A stretch of DNA of 51,732 nucleotides from Betaproteobacteria bacterium. Lineage in GTDB: Bacteria > Pseudomonadota > Gammaproteobacteria > Burkholderiales > SG8-39. Made by a program: the position numbers and the translations under genes. The stretch is taken from contig SHXR01000030.1 in assembly GCA_009693235.1 (NCBI GenBank), positions 1-51,732 of the forward strand. The letters are read 5' to 3'. Below, piece after piece: positions 1 through 9,011 of the stretch (the first letter of the stretch is position 1; each line of letters opens with the position of its first letter). The notes beneath the pieces were generated by a model. The model was not told where the DNA came from. It made no database searches and worked only from the letters and a program-made list of their open reading frames with translations.

Positions 1-227
1 CGACCCAAAGACACACGCCATCGCCTCAATCGCGCTCGACCAATCGGCACTCAGCCACCGCACAATCGGTCCCGGTTACACTGCCGGTCCAATCAACCAT
101 CGACTTCCCGCTCGACTCGTTCAGGATCAAACCTGAATTGGAAACGACTGCCGTGGAGAGCTGCGGGCGAGCCGGCGCGTACAATTCCATGCGCGTCTTG
201 GTTGACGCTATGTTAGAGAGGACTGAA

Positions 228-1784
228 ATGTTGCGAGCTCGTATGTTGGGCGCATGCCTGCTGCTTTGGGCGTCTGCGCTCAACGCGCAGTCGATCACCA
301 TCGGATTGGGCGCGGATGTGACTTCGATCGATCCGCATTTTCATCTCCTCACACCCAATGCCAATGTCGCCGAGCATGTATTCGAGACGCTCATATCGAA
401 AGATGAGCGGCAGCGAATGAAGCCAGGTTTTGCGCTGTCGTGGACGCCGATCGATGCCACCACTTGGGAATTCAAGCTGCGACCGGGCGTCAAGTTCCAT
501 GATGGGTCACCATTTTCCGCCGAGGATGTGGTGTTCTCGATGGAGCGACCTGCGAGTATCAAAAATTCGCCCGGGCCCTATACGATCTATACGCGGGGGA
601 TTGCCGGCATGACGATCGTCGATCCCCTCACCTTGCGGATCAAAACCGCGACGGCGTATCCGTTGCTGGCGGTTGAAATGGGCGCCATCGCGATTGTTTC
701 GAAAAAGCAGGCGGCTGGCGCCGGTCCGGAAGACTTTAATTCCGGCAAGGCAACGATCGGTACCGGGCCCTTCAGATTCCTGCGCTGGTCGAAAGGCGAC
801 CGGATTGAATTGGTCCGTAACAGCGACTATTGGGGCGGCGCAGTGCCGTGGGAGAAGGTGACACTGCGGGTCGTGCCCAATGATCCGGCCCGAGTGGCGT
901 CACTGCTTGCAGGCGACGTGCAGGCCATCGAGAATGTGCCGACGGCTGATTATGCAAAGATCGCGGCCAATGTGAATCTCACGACGCATCGCATCGTCTC
1001 TAACCGTCTGATCTATTTGCATGTGGATTCCAATCGGGACAAGACGCCCTTCGTGACCGAGAAGGCTGGCAAGCCGCTCGATCGCAATCCATTGAAGGAC
1101 GTGCGGGTGCGCCAGGCGATTTCCAAGGCGATCAACCGGCCGGTGCTTGCTGAACGTCTCATGGAGGGCTTGGCGATTCCGACCGGCCAATTGATGCCGG
1201 AGGGATTTTTCGGACACGACCCGAGCATCAAGGCTGAGGCATTCGATGCGGACGGCGCGCGTAAGCTGCTGGCGCAAGCTGGTTATCCGGATGGCTTCAG
1301 GCTCACCATCCACGGCCCGAACGATCGATATGTGAATGACGAGCAGATTTGCCAGGCGCTCGCGCAAATGCTGAGTCGCATCGGCATCGCGACCAAAGTG
1401 GAGACGATGCCCGCCTCGGTGTATTTTTCGCGTGCCAACAAACTCGAGTTCAGTTTGATGCTGGTGGGCTGGGGCTCGGATACCGGCGAGGCCTCATCGC
1501 CCCTGAAAGCGCTCCTCGCCACGTTTGACCGAGACAAGGGCATGGGCACCGCCAATCGCGGTCGCTATTCGAGCGGACCAATGGACCGCGCGCTTGCCGA
1601 GGCGTTGCGCACCGTCGATGATCCGAAGCGGGAGCACCTGCTGCAGGAGGCCACCGCCATCGCGATGCGTGAGCTTGGCATTATTCCTATTCATCATCAG
1701 GTGAACGTGTGGGCAACGCGGAAAGGCTTTAGTTACTTGCCCCGCACCGACGAGCGCACCTACGCGATCGGTTTTCGTATGTAG
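228..1784 (+). CDS. ABC transporter substrate-binding protein, family 5 (peptide/opine type)
   Basis: Periplasmic solute-binding protein of the DppA/OppA (SBP_bac_5) family, which captures peptides or related compounds for an ABC importer. An upstream in-frame ATG at 138 exists, but the ATG at 228 follows an AGAGAGGA ribosome site and begins a typical signal peptide (MLRARMLGACLLLWASALNAQ), so I start there; the mature protein begins near Ser-Ile-Thr-Ile. The family signature region around TWEFKLRPGVKFHDG, the GTGPFRF segment and the C-terminal half are intact, and the length (518 aa) is normal. No permease or ATPase gene lies next to it. It ends 31 bp from the stop of a clear paralogue on the opposite strand. 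Ligand cannot be inferred. Confidence 0.88.
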   Translation: MLRARMLGACLLLWASALNAQSITIGLGADVTSIDPHFHLLTPNANVAEHVFETLISKDERQRMKPGFALSWTPIDATTWEFKLRPGVKFHDGSPFSAEDVVFSMERPASIKNSPGPYTIYTRGIAGMTIVDPLTLRIKTATAYPLLAVEMGAIAIVSKKQAAGAGPEDFNSGKATIGTGPFRFLRWSKGDRIELVRNSDYWGGAVPWEKVTLRVVPNDPARVASLLAGDVQAIENVPTADYAKIAANVNLTTHRIVSNRLIYLHVDSNRDKTPFVTEKAGKPLDRNPLKDVRVRQAISKAINRPVLAERLMEGLAIPTGQLMPEGFFGHDPSIKAEAFDADGARKLLAQAGYPDGFRLTIHGPNDRYVNDEQICQALAQMLSRIGIATKVETMPASVYFSRANKLEFSLMLVGWGSDTGEASSPLKALLATFDRDKGMGTANRGRYSSGPMDRALAEALRTVDDPKREHLLQEATAIAMRELGIIPIHHQVNVWATRKGFSYLPRTDERTYAIGFRM

Positions 1785-1815
1785 TAGTCGTTGTTTTCAG
1801 GTAGCACGCACGCCC

Positions 1816-3363
1816 TTAGCGAAGTTTCATATGATGCGCGAAGGTGTATTCATCGGTCCGGCCCGCATAGCCAATTGATCGCTTCATCGCCCACGCAGCG
1901 AGCTGATGGTGCAGCGGAATGACCGCATAATCGTTGATCGCAAGCTGCATCGCTTCGCGCGCGAGTGCTTCCCGTTTGCGGTCATCGGTGAGCGCAAAGC
2001 CTTGCTCCAACAGCGCGTCGACTTTGGCATTGCTATAGCGCGACCAGTTCCACGTGCCAAAACCTTTTTCCGGGGCGACTGTGCCGGCAAGTGAACGGAG
2101 CGCCAGGTCGCCTGAAAAGGACCCCCAACCCAACATCGCAAATGAAAATTCCTGGTTGCGCGCGCGGGTGAGATAGACATTGATCGGCATGGTATCGACG
2201 CGCGTCTTGATACCGATCCGTGCGAGCATCTGGGCGACGGCCTGCGCGATCTGGTCATCGTTGACATAGCGATTGTTAGGCGCACTGACGGTCATGGCGA
2301 ATCCTTGTGGATAGCCTGCGTCAGCGAGCAGCTTTTTCGCGCCGTCTAGATCAAAGACTTCCGGGCGCAGCGCTTCGACATGCCCAAACACCGGCGGCGA
2401 GACGAGGTTAGCGGCCGGAATGGCGGCCTTCTCCATGACGCGATCGACGATCGCCTGGCGATTGAGCGCCTTTGAAATGGCTTGTCGCACGCGAATGTCT
2501 TTCAACGGATTGGACGCGAGACGTTTGCCGGCAAGATCGCTGATCTGTGGCGATGCATCGCGGCTTTGGTCGAGATGGAAGAAGATCGTTCGCCAGGACA
2601 CCTTCTGGGTGACCTCTAACTTGTCGTTGGTGCGAAGTTTTGCGAGATCGGCGGTCGGCACGTTTTCGATGACATCCACATCACCGGCCAGCAACGCCGC
2701 GGTGCGCGTCGGGTCGTTGGGCATGATGCGCAGGCTCACGCGTTCAAACGCCGGCTTGCCTCCCCAGTACTGATCATTGCGGACCAATTCAACGCGATCG
2801 CCGCGGGCGAAGCGCACGAACCGATAAGGGCCGGTGCCAATCGCCGCTTTGCCGGCATCGAAATCGGCGCTGGTCGCACCGGCTAATTTGGCGGGAATGA
2901 TGAAAACTGAATGCAGATCATAGGGAACCATCGCATAGGGTGTGGCCGTCTTCACGCGGACCGTGTAGGGATCGATCATTTCTTTTGCGACGATGCGCTG
3001 CACAAATAAGGCGAATTGGCTGCCGGCAAGCTTGGTGGGTCGCTCCAGCGAGGCGATCACATCGGCGGCCGTGAAGTCCGCCCCGTCATGAAACTTCACA
3101 TTCTTCCGGAGCTTGAACTCCCAAGTGAGTGGATCGACCGCACGCCACGATTCCGCCAGACCGGGGAGCACGCGGGTGTGCTCATCCACATGGGCCAGCG
3201 CATCGAAAACATGCCAGCTCACATTGTTGTTTGGCGTGATGTTGATGGAATGCGGATCGATCGAAGTGATGTCTGCTGCCATGCCGATGCGCAGCTCTTG
3301 CGCGAAGCCTTCCTGAGAAAAGAGGACAAGGGCGATGCAAGCAAGCGCATGAATCGATTTCAT
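1816..3363 (-). CDS. ABC transporter substrate-binding protein, family 5, paralogue of the preceding gene
   Basis: Second SBP_bac_5 protein, tail to tail with the gene ending at 1784. The two share long blocks: ADITSIDPH versus ADVTSIDPH, TWEFKLRKNVKFHDG versus TWEFKLRPGVKFHDG, and DIRVRQAISKALNR versus DVRVRQAISKAINR. The signal peptide (MKSIHALACIALVLFSQEGFAQ) sets the start near 3363; in-frame ATGs at 3369, 3378 and further upstream are possible, and no strong ribosome site discriminates. About 515 aa, complete. It looks like an inverted gene duplication followed by divergence, with no transporter components beside it, so it is likely to feed a permease encoded elsewhere. Confidence 0.87.
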   Translation of the reverse strand: MKSIHALACIALVLFSQEGFAQELRIGMAADITSIDPHSINITPNNNVSWHVFDALAHVDEHTRVLPGLAESWRAVDPLTWEFKLRKNVKFHDGADFTAADVIASLERPTKLAGSQFALFVQRIVAKEMIDPYTVRVKTATPYAMVPYDLHSVFIIPAKLAGATSADFDAGKAAIGTGPYRFVRFARGDRVELVRNDQYWGGKPAFERVSLRIMPNDPTRTAALLAGDVDVIENVPTADLAKLRTNDKLEVTQKVSWRTIFFHLDQSRDASPQISDLAGKRLASNPLKDIRVRQAISKALNRQAIVDRVMEKAAIPAANLVSPPVFGHVEALRPEVFDLDGAKKLLADAGYPQGFAMTVSAPNNRYVNDDQIAQAVAQMLARIGIKTRVDTMPINVYLTRARNQEFSFAMLGWGSFSGDLALRSLAGTVAPEKGFGTWNWSRYSNAKVDALLEQGFALTDDRKREALAREAMQLAINDYAVIPLHHQLAAWAMKRSIGYAGRTDEYTFAHHMKLR

Positions 3364-3540
3364 CAACATGGGAGGCATCCGGTGGGCGCAAGGGGCCATT
3401 ATAGGAGGGCGGGAATCGCCCGCTCCTGCATTGATCTTCTCAAGCATCCGGAATGGATGGCGACCTCATGCGGTGAGCGAATTTGGTACCCTCTTGGGAA
3501 GCCGCCAAGGTCCTACAGTAATTTTTCCGGAAATTTCGCC

Positions 3541-4650
3541 ATGTCCATCAGTCCAATCACTGAAATTATCGAAGAGCTCCGCGCCGGCCGCATCGTCGTG
3601 CTGGTGGATGATGAAGACCGCGAGAATGAAGGCGATCTGGTGTTCGCGGCGGATTTCGTTACCCCCGAGAAGATCAATTTCATGGCAAAGCATGCCCGCG
3701 GGCTCGTTTGCCTCACCTTGACCGAACAGCGTTGCCGGCATTTGAATCTGCCGCTGATGGCGCGCGATAATCGCTCGCCGATGGGCACCAATTTCACTGT
3801 TTCGATCGAGGCAGCCACTGGTGTGACGACCGGCATTTCCGCGCAAGACCGCGCGCGCACGGTGCAGGTGGCCGTGGCCAAGGAATCGAAGCCTGAAGAC
3901 ATCATTCAGCCCGGCCATATTTTTCCCGTCATGGCGCAGGCAGGCGGCGTGCTGGTCCGTGCCGGGCATACCGAAGCGGGTTGCGATCTCGCGCACATGG
4001 CTGGGCTCACGCCATCATCGGTAATCTGCGAGATCCTGAAAGAAGATGGCACGATGGCGCGGCTGCCCGATCTCCTGGAGTTCTGCAAATTTCACAATAT
4101 TAAATTGGGGACGATTGCCGACCTCATCCACTTCCGCAGCCAAAATGAGAGCCTTATCAGGCGTGTGACCGAGCGAACGATCGACACGGCGCATGGGCCT
4201 TTCCGTCTCATTGCCTATTTGGAACGGCCCACCAATGCGACCCATATGGTGCTGGTGCGCGGTGACATCGATCCGGATCATGACACCTTGGTGCGGGTGC
4301 ATGAGCCCTTGTCGCTGCTCGATTTGATCGATGGCGGCCAAGGCACGCATTCATGGAGCATCCCCGAGTCGATGCGCCATGTTGCTGAGGCTGGAAACGG
4401 CGTCATCGTCCTTCTCAACTGCGCGCAAACATCGGCGGAGTTGATCGAGCGGGTGTCGACCAATGAGAAGCCGAAATCGGTGGGCGCCAGCCGCAGCCTG
4501 CTCACTTACGGTATCGGCATGCAGATCCTGCGCGATTTGAAGGTCGGTCGTATGCGTCTCATGTCCAATCCCCGCAAGATGCCAAGCATCGCCGGTTGGG
4601 GTTTGGAAGTGACCGGTTATATTCGCCCCGAACGACAACAAAACGCATAG
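3541..4650 (+). CDS. ribB: 3,4-dihydroxy-2-butanone-4-phosphate synthase with degenerate GTP cyclohydrolase II domain
   Basis: 369 aa. The N-terminal domain (about 1-200) is RibB, converting ribulose 5-phosphate to 3,4-dihydroxy-2-butanone 4-phosphate for riboflavin synthesis: it has the metal/substrate loop DDEDRENEGDL near residue 22 and the HTEAGCDLA segment near 144. The C-terminal part (from about 205) is recognisably RibA-like, but the zinc-binding stretch expected after RVHSE (three cysteines) is replaced by RVHEPLSLLDLIDGG, so GTP cyclohydrolase II activity is unlikely; such RibB-RibX hybrids are known in proteobacteria. The ATG at 3541 begins the conserved domain; the open frame extends upstream but without homology. 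ribH follows after one intervening gene. Confidence 0.9.
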   Translation: MSISPITEIIEELRAGRIVVLVDDEDRENEGDLVFAADFVTPEKINFMAKHARGLVCLTLTEQRCRHLNLPLMARDNRSPMGTNFTVSIEAATGVTTGISAQDRARTVQVAVAKESKPEDIIQPGHIFPVMAQAGGVLVRAGHTEAGCDLAHMAGLTPSSVICEILKEDGTMARLPDLLEFCKFHNIKLGTIADLIHFRSQNESLIRRVTERTIDTAHGPFRLIAYLERPTNATHMVLVRGDIDPDHDTLVRVHEPLSLLDLIDGGQGTHSWSIPESMRHVAEAGNGVIVLLNCAQTSAELIERVSTNEKPKSVGASRSLLTYGIGMQILRDLKVGRMRLMSNPRKMPSIAGWGLEVTGYIRPERQQNA

Positions 4651-4671
4651 CAAATCTGTGCACGAGGTCCT

Positions 4672-5898
4672 GTGGATTTTTCGTTTTCGCCGAAAGTGAA
4701 GGAACTGCAGGCGCGTCTCACGCAGTTTATGGATGCGCATATCTATCCCAACGAAGAGCGTTATTGGGACGAGATCGAGACCGGCGATCGCTGGCAACCA
4801 AGCCGGGCGATCGAGAAATTGAAACCACTCGCCCGGGCAGCGGGCTTGTGGAATCTGTTTCTGCCCGACCGGCAGCATGGCGCGGGGCTTAGTAATCTCG
4901 AATACGCGCCGCTTGCCGAGACCATGGGCAAGGTGCATTGGAGTTCCGAGGTCTTCAATTGCTCGGCCCCCGATACCGGCAACATGGAGACGCTTGCGCT
5001 GTTTGCCGATGCGGCGCAGAAAAAGCAGTGGCTGGAACCACTTTTGGCCGGTGAGATCCGGTCCTGTTTTTCGATGACCGAGCCCGCCGTCGCGTCATCC
5101 GATGCAACGAATATTGAAGCGGTGATCCGCCGGGACGGCGATCACTACATCATCAACGCGCACAAGTGGTTTTCCTCCGGTGCCGGGCATCCCCATTGCA
5201 AGCTCATCATCTTCATGGGCAAGACCGATCCCAACGGCACCGATCGTCACCGGCAGCAGAGCATGATTCTCGTGCCGATCGAAACGCCGGGTGTCAGGGT
5301 GGTCCGCCAGTTGCATGTTTTCGGCTACGACGACGCGCCGCACGGTCATTCGGAGATCATTTTCGAGAATGTTCGGGTGCCCGCTGCCAATATTTTGCTC
5401 GGTGAAGGCCGCGGCTTTGAAATTGCCCAAGGCCGTCTTGGCCCGGGACGCATCCACCACTGTATGCGGGCCATCGGCCTTGCTGAACGCGCGCTGGAAA
5501 TGATGTGCAAGCGCACCGCCAGCCGGGTGGCATTCGGGCGCAGGATCGCCGAACAGACTGTCACGCTGGAGCGGATCGCCGAATCACGCATCATGATCGA
5601 CCAGGCGCGGCTGCTTACATTGCGTGCTGCCTGGATGATGGATACGGTTGGCAACAAGCAGGCGCGGACCGAGATTGCAATGATCAAGGTGGCTGCACCA
5701 AAAATGGCATGCCAGGTGATCGATTGGGCGATTCAGGCGTTCGGTGGCGGCGGCGTGTCGCAAGCCTTTCCGCTTGCCTACATGTATGCCCGGGCGCGCG
5801 TCTTGCGCATTGTCGATGGTCCCGATGAAGTCCATCGCAATCAGATCGGCAAGCTGGAAGTGGCCAAGCACACGCCGATCCCTCCGCGTCGTGCTTAG
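4672..5898 (+). CDS. acyl-CoA dehydrogenase family protein
   Basis: FAD-dependent acyl-CoA dehydrogenase, 408 aa, similar in layout to the ACAD10/11-like and long-chain types. Visible family features are [17 protein letters not shown] in the middle beta domain, the [13 protein letters not shown] segment, [10 protein letters not shown] in the C-terminal helical domain, and the terminal [17 protein letters not shown] motif. The start is GTG at 4672, 7 bp after a GAGG ribosome site, and it begins 21 bp after the ribB stop, so co-transcription is plausible despite unrelated function. It sits inside a riboflavin gene run; a flavoenzyme there may be coincidence. Substrate chain length cannot be told from sequence alone. 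Confidence 0.88.
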   Translation: MDFSFSPKVKELQARLTQFMDAHIYPNEERYWDEIETGDRWQPSRAIEKLKPLARAAGLWNLFLPDRQHGAGLSNLEYAPLAETMGKVHWSSEVFNCSAPDTGNMETLALFADAAQKKQWLEPLLAGEIRSCFSMTEPAVASSDATNIEAVIRRDGDHYIINAHKWFSSGAGHPHCKLIIFMGKTDPNGTDRHRQQSMILVPIETPGVRVVRQLHVFGYDDAPHGHSEIIFENVRVPAANILLGEGRGFEIAQGRLGPGRIHHCMRAIGLAERALEMMCKRTASRVAFGRRIAEQTVTLERIAESRIMIDQARLLTLRAAWMMDTVGNKQARTEIAMIKVAAPKMACQVIDWAIQAFGGGGVSQAFPLAYMYARARVLRIVDGPDEVHRNQIGKLEVAKHTPIPPRRA

Positions 5899-6070
5899 TC
5901 AGCGTTTCATTAGACTTAGATATTGACGAGCGATCCGGGCGCTTGGCCCGCACGGCGGGGGGCGAACCCGATACAATGCGGGCTCGTTTTACGTGGGGAC
6001 TACTCCCTGCTTGCATGCTTCGTCCCGATTGCCACTTGGCACGCGCGGCGGTCCAACGGGCTTTCCTCGC

Positions 6071-6535
6071 ATGATTGAACTCAAGACAGAATTGCATGGC
6101 CGCGGAATACGGGTCGGTATCGTCCGGGCCCGCTTCAATGAAGCGATCGGCTTGGCCGAGCTGGGCGCGTGCCTCGTTCGTTTGGCCGAGCTGGGTGTGC
6201 AGGGCGATGACATCACCGTCGCATCGGTTCCCGGTGCCTTGGAGGTGCCGCTCGCCTTGCAGCGACTCGCCGCGACCGACCGGTTCGATGCGCTGATTGC
6301 ATTAGGCGCGGTGATCCGGGGTGAAACCTATCACTTCGAGATCGTGTCGAACGAATCGGCGTCCGGAATCGCGCAGGTGCAGCTGGATGCCGGTCTGCCG
6401 ATTGCCAACGGCATCTTGACGACCAACACCGACGAACAAGCGGAAGTGCGCGCCAAGGACAAGGGACGCGATTGCGCCGATGCGGCCATTGAAATGGCCA
6501 ATCTGGTGCGAACCATTGCGCGGCCAGCGAAGTAG
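6071..6535 (+). CDS. ribH: 6,7-dimethyl-8-ribityllumazine synthase
   Basis: 154 aa lumazine synthase, which condenses the RibB product with the ribitylamino-pyrimidine, the penultimate riboflavin step. Typical motifs are VRARFNEAI near the N terminus, [12 protein letters not shown] (substrate pocket), [16 protein letters not shown] and the [11 protein letters not shown] segment with the usual Thr-Asn variation. The ATG at 6071 gives the normal family length; an upstream in-frame extension to 5993 shows no homology. The ribosome site is weak. A TACAAT box at 5972-5977 about 95 bp upstream could be a -10 element, but no matching -35 is clear. nusB follows 6 bp later. Confidence 0.95.
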   Translation: MIELKTELHGRGIRVGIVRARFNEAIGLAELGACLVRLAELGVQGDDITVASVPGALEVPLALQRLAATDRFDALIALGAVIRGETYHFEIVSNESASGIAQVQLDAGLPIANGILTTNTDEQAEVRAKDKGRDCADAAIEMANLVRTIARPAK

Positions 6536-6541
6536 GGGTCG

Positions 6542-6976
6542 ATGAAATCATCCCGCCGCCGGGCGCGTGAATACGCGTTGCAAGGGCTTTACCAATGGCA
6601 GCTCGCCGGCGGCACGTCGGCCGCGATCCAGGCACAGTTGGCCGAAGACAAGAATTTCGCGCAGGCCGATCGCGAGTATTTTGAGCAACTGCTGAAGGGG
6701 GCTATGGCCGTCGCCGCCGAGCTCGAAATCGTTATCACGCCCGCCTTGGATCGGCCGATTGCACAGCTCTCCCCAATTGAACGCGCCATTCTGATTCTGG
6801 CCGCCTTCGAGTTGCGTGATTTGTTGGCGATACCTTATCGCGTCGTCATCAACGAAGCCGTTGAGATTGCCAAGGATTTTGGCGGTACCGATGGCTTCAA
6901 ATATGTGAATGGCGTCCTCGATCGGATCGCCCCGCTCCTCCGACCGCCCGAGCGACCGGGTGGTGGCGAACCATAA
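6542..6976 (+). CDS. nusB: transcription antitermination factor NusB
   Basis: 144 aa all-helical NusB, which with NusE (S10) binds boxA RNA in rRNA leader antitermination complexes. The N-terminal RRRAREYALQGLYQWQLAGG is the classical start of the family, and the C terminus keeps PYRVVINEAVEIAKDFGGTDG, with the expected FVNGVL-type end seen here as YVNGVLDRIAP. Start at 6542 follows a GTAGGGG ribosome site, 6 bp after ribH, the usual ribH-nusB arrangement in betaproteobacteria. Nothing unusual. Confidence 0.96.
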   Translation: MKSSRRRAREYALQGLYQWQLAGGTSAAIQAQLAEDKNFAQADREYFEQLLKGAMAVAAELEIVITPALDRPIAQLSPIERAILILAAFELRDLLAIPYRVVINEAVEIAKDFGGTDGFKYVNGVLDRIAPLLRPPERPGGGEP

Positions 6977-7005
6977 GGGATCGTGATGGCAGAGAGGCAC
7001 AGCGC

Positions 7006-7968
7006 ATGACCTCGGAATTCGATCTGATTCAACGCTACTTCACGCGCCAAGCGAAGAGTGTGGTGCTGGGAATCGGCGATGACTGTGCGCTGGTGCGACC
7101 GCCGGGAGGAATGGGCATGGCGATCACGACCGACATGCTTTGTGAGGGAACCCATTTTTTCGCCGATGTCGATCCGCAGAGCCTTGGTCACAAAACGCTC
7201 GCCGTCAATTTGTCCGATATTGCCGCGATGGGCGCCGATCCGCGTTGGGCGACGCTTGCCGTCGCGCTGCCTCGTATCGATGAAGCTTGGCTGGCCGAGT
7301 TCACCACCGGATTTTTTGCCTTGGCCGAGCGCTTCGGCGTCGAGCTCATCGGTGGTGATACGACGAAGGGACCCTTGACGCTCTCGTTGACGATGTTTGG
7401 CACCTATCCGCTCGGTCACGCATTACGCCGGGACGGCGCGGGCGTCGGCGATGACCTATGGGTGTCGGGAGAAACGGGTGGCGCCGCGCTTGCGGTCGCG
7501 CATCGGCATGGGCGGGTTCATCTCCCGGCACCGGCGTTGGCCTATTGCAATCGACGTCTTGACTGGCCCGAGCCCCGCGTCGAATTGGGGCGGGCGTTGC
7601 GCGACATCGCGACATCCGCCATCGATGTGTCAGATGGTTTAGTGGCCGATGCGCGGCACCTCTGCGAGCGTTCCAAAGTCGATGCGCGGATCAACATGGA
7701 TCTTTTGCCGGTACCCACCGCCCTCCAAGCATCCGGCATCGACCGAGCGATCGTTTGCCAAGCGATCCTGGCCGGTGGCGACGACTACGAACTCGCGTTC
7801 ACTGCGCCCGCCGCCGCCCGTTCAGACGTGCTTGTCGTAGCATCGCGAATCGGTCTCGTCCTGACTCGCATCGGCTCGATGGTTGCTGGGTCGGGATCGG
7901 TGCATGTGAGCGATATGCAAGGTTTGCCCATTCACCTCGCGGCCGGAGGATTCGATCATTTCCGGTGA
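7006..7968 (+). CDS. thiL: thiamine-phosphate kinase
   Basis: 320 aa ThiL, an ATP-dependent kinase converting thiamine monophosphate to the active diphosphate. It opens with EFDLIQRYFTR and GIGDDCALVRPP, has the Mg/ATP loop ITTDMLCEGTHF, NLSDIAAMGADP and IGGDTTKG, and the later DVSDGLVADARHL and GGDDYELAF motifs, so all metal-binding aspartates are present. It starts 29 bp after nusB and is followed by pgpA 12 bp later, in the common nusB-thiL-pgpA string. Confidence 0.95.
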   Translation: MTSEFDLIQRYFTRQAKSVVLGIGDDCALVRPPGGMGMAITTDMLCEGTHFFADVDPQSLGHKTLAVNLSDIAAMGADPRWATLAVALPRIDEAWLAEFTTGFFALAERFGVELIGGDTTKGPLTLSLTMFGTYPLGHALRRDGAGVGDDLWVSGETGGAALAVAHRHGRVHLPAPALAYCNRRLDWPEPRVELGRALRDIATSAIDVSDGLVADARHLCERSKVDARINMDLLPVPTALQASGIDRAIVCQAILAGGDDYELAFTAPAAARSDVLVVASRIGLVLTRIGSMVAGSGSVHVSDMQGLPIHLAAGGFDHFR

Positions 7969-7980
7969 GACGCACTGAGC

Positions 7981-8481
7981 ATGGCGGCATCTCCCAAGGG
8001 CATGCGACCCGATATGGCATTCGTGCTCTCCCATCCGGCGCATTGGATTGCGTTGGGTGGCGGCTCAGGGCTCTCTCCCTACGCACCCGGTACGGTTGGC
8101 ACACTGCTCGCGATACCGCTGCATGCCATCCTCAATTTATGGCTCGCGGCGGGCGTCGAGCTGGCGCTTGCCGGTGGACTGTTTCTGGTCGGTTGCTGGG
8201 CGTGTGCCAAGACCAGCGCCGACCTTGGCGTGGTCGATCACGGTGGCATCAACATCGATGAAATCGCGGCGTTTCTCGCAGTGCTTGCGATCGCGCCGCA
8301 GGGCTGGCTGTGGCAAGCCGTTGCGTTTGGCCTGTTTCGCTTCTTCGATATCGTGAAACCCCCACCGATTCGCTTCTTCGAGCGGTCGATACCGGGTGGG
8401 TTTGGTGTGATGTTCGATGATTTGCTGGCCGCCGGTTACACTCTTCTCATTCTAGTCATTGCCTACCGTGTGCTTGCATGA
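7981..8481 (+). CDS. pgpA: phosphatidylglycerophosphatase A
   Basis: 166 aa membrane phosphatase that removes phosphate from phosphatidylglycerol phosphate in phospholipid synthesis. The diagnostic N-terminal GGGSGLSPYAPGTVGTL loop, the DHGGINIDEIAAF acidic active-site segment and the FRFFDIVKPPPIRFFE motif are all present, with hydrophobic segments between. An internal ATG at 8014 gives a shorter alternative start; 8014 lies closer to the conserved region. Its stop overlaps the next gene by four bases (ATGA), so translation is likely coupled. Confidence 0.94.
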   Translation: MAASPKGMRPDMAFVLSHPAHWIALGGGSGLSPYAPGTVGTLLAIPLHAILNLWLAAGVELALAGGLFLVGCWACAKTSADLGVVDHGGINIDEIAAFLAVLAIAPQGWLWQAVAFGLFRFFDIVKPPPIRFFERSIPGGFGVMFDDLLAAGYTLLILVIAYRVLA

Positions 8482-8981
8482 CCACTGATACGATCGAAAC
8501 CCTTGCCGAGGATATGGGTGCCCAACTGGTTACCCGTGGTTGGAAGCTCGTTACCGTTGAGTCTTGTACTGGGGGCTGGGTGGCGCAAGCGACGACCGCG
8601 ATCGCCGGCAGTTCGGCATGGTTCGACCGCGGCTTCGTGACCTATTCGAACGAGGCAAAGCAGGAGTTGGTCGGTGTAACGCTCGCGACATTGGTGAGCC
8701 ATGGTGCGGTGAGTGAAGCGACCGCGCGCGAAATGGCGACCGGTGGCTTGAGCCGCAGCAGCGGCGATATCGCGGTGTCGATCACCGGGGTTGCCGGGCC
8801 TACTGGCGGTACCCCGGCGAAACCGGTCGGGATGGTTTGCTTTGCCTGGGCAACTAAAAATGGCGTGGTATCGGCTACCCACCATTTCAAGGGTGATCGT
8901 GAGGGCGTGCGCTGGCGTGCGGTGGAATGTGCGATGCAAGGTGTGCGGGACGCAGCAGCGAAGATCGGCAGTATTGGTTGA
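8478..8981 (+). CDS. pncC: CinA C-terminal family protein, nicotinamide-nucleotide amidohydrolase
   Basis: 167 aa, the stand-alone CinA C-terminal domain, which deamidates nicotinamide mononucleotide in pyridine nucleotide salvage. Key features are VTVESCTGGWVAQ (catalytic Ser), the SSAWFDRGFVTYSNEAK segment, GAVSEATAREMA and SITGVAGPTGGTPAKPVG. The N-terminal molybdopterin-like domain of full CinA is absent, as in many proteobacteria. ATGA overlap with pgpA. In betaproteobacteria this gene often precedes recA; here a methyltransferase and a broken malonyl-CoA decarboxylase gene intervene. Confidence 0.93.
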   Translation: MTTDTIETLAEDMGAQLVTRGWKLVTVESCTGGWVAQATTAIAGSSAWFDRGFVTYSNEAKQELVGVTLATLVSHGAVSEATAREMATGGLSRSSGDIAVSITGVAGPTGGTPAKPVGMVCFAWATKNGVVSATHHFKGDREGVRWRAVECAMQGVRDAAAKIGSIG

Positions 8982-9011
8982 TTGGCGCAGTACAGTGTGG
9001 AGTGATGATCG

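Noticed and set aside
3448..3540. FMN riboswitch before ribB
   Set aside because: The 93 bp leader lacks the conserved boxes and is too short for the full aptamer.
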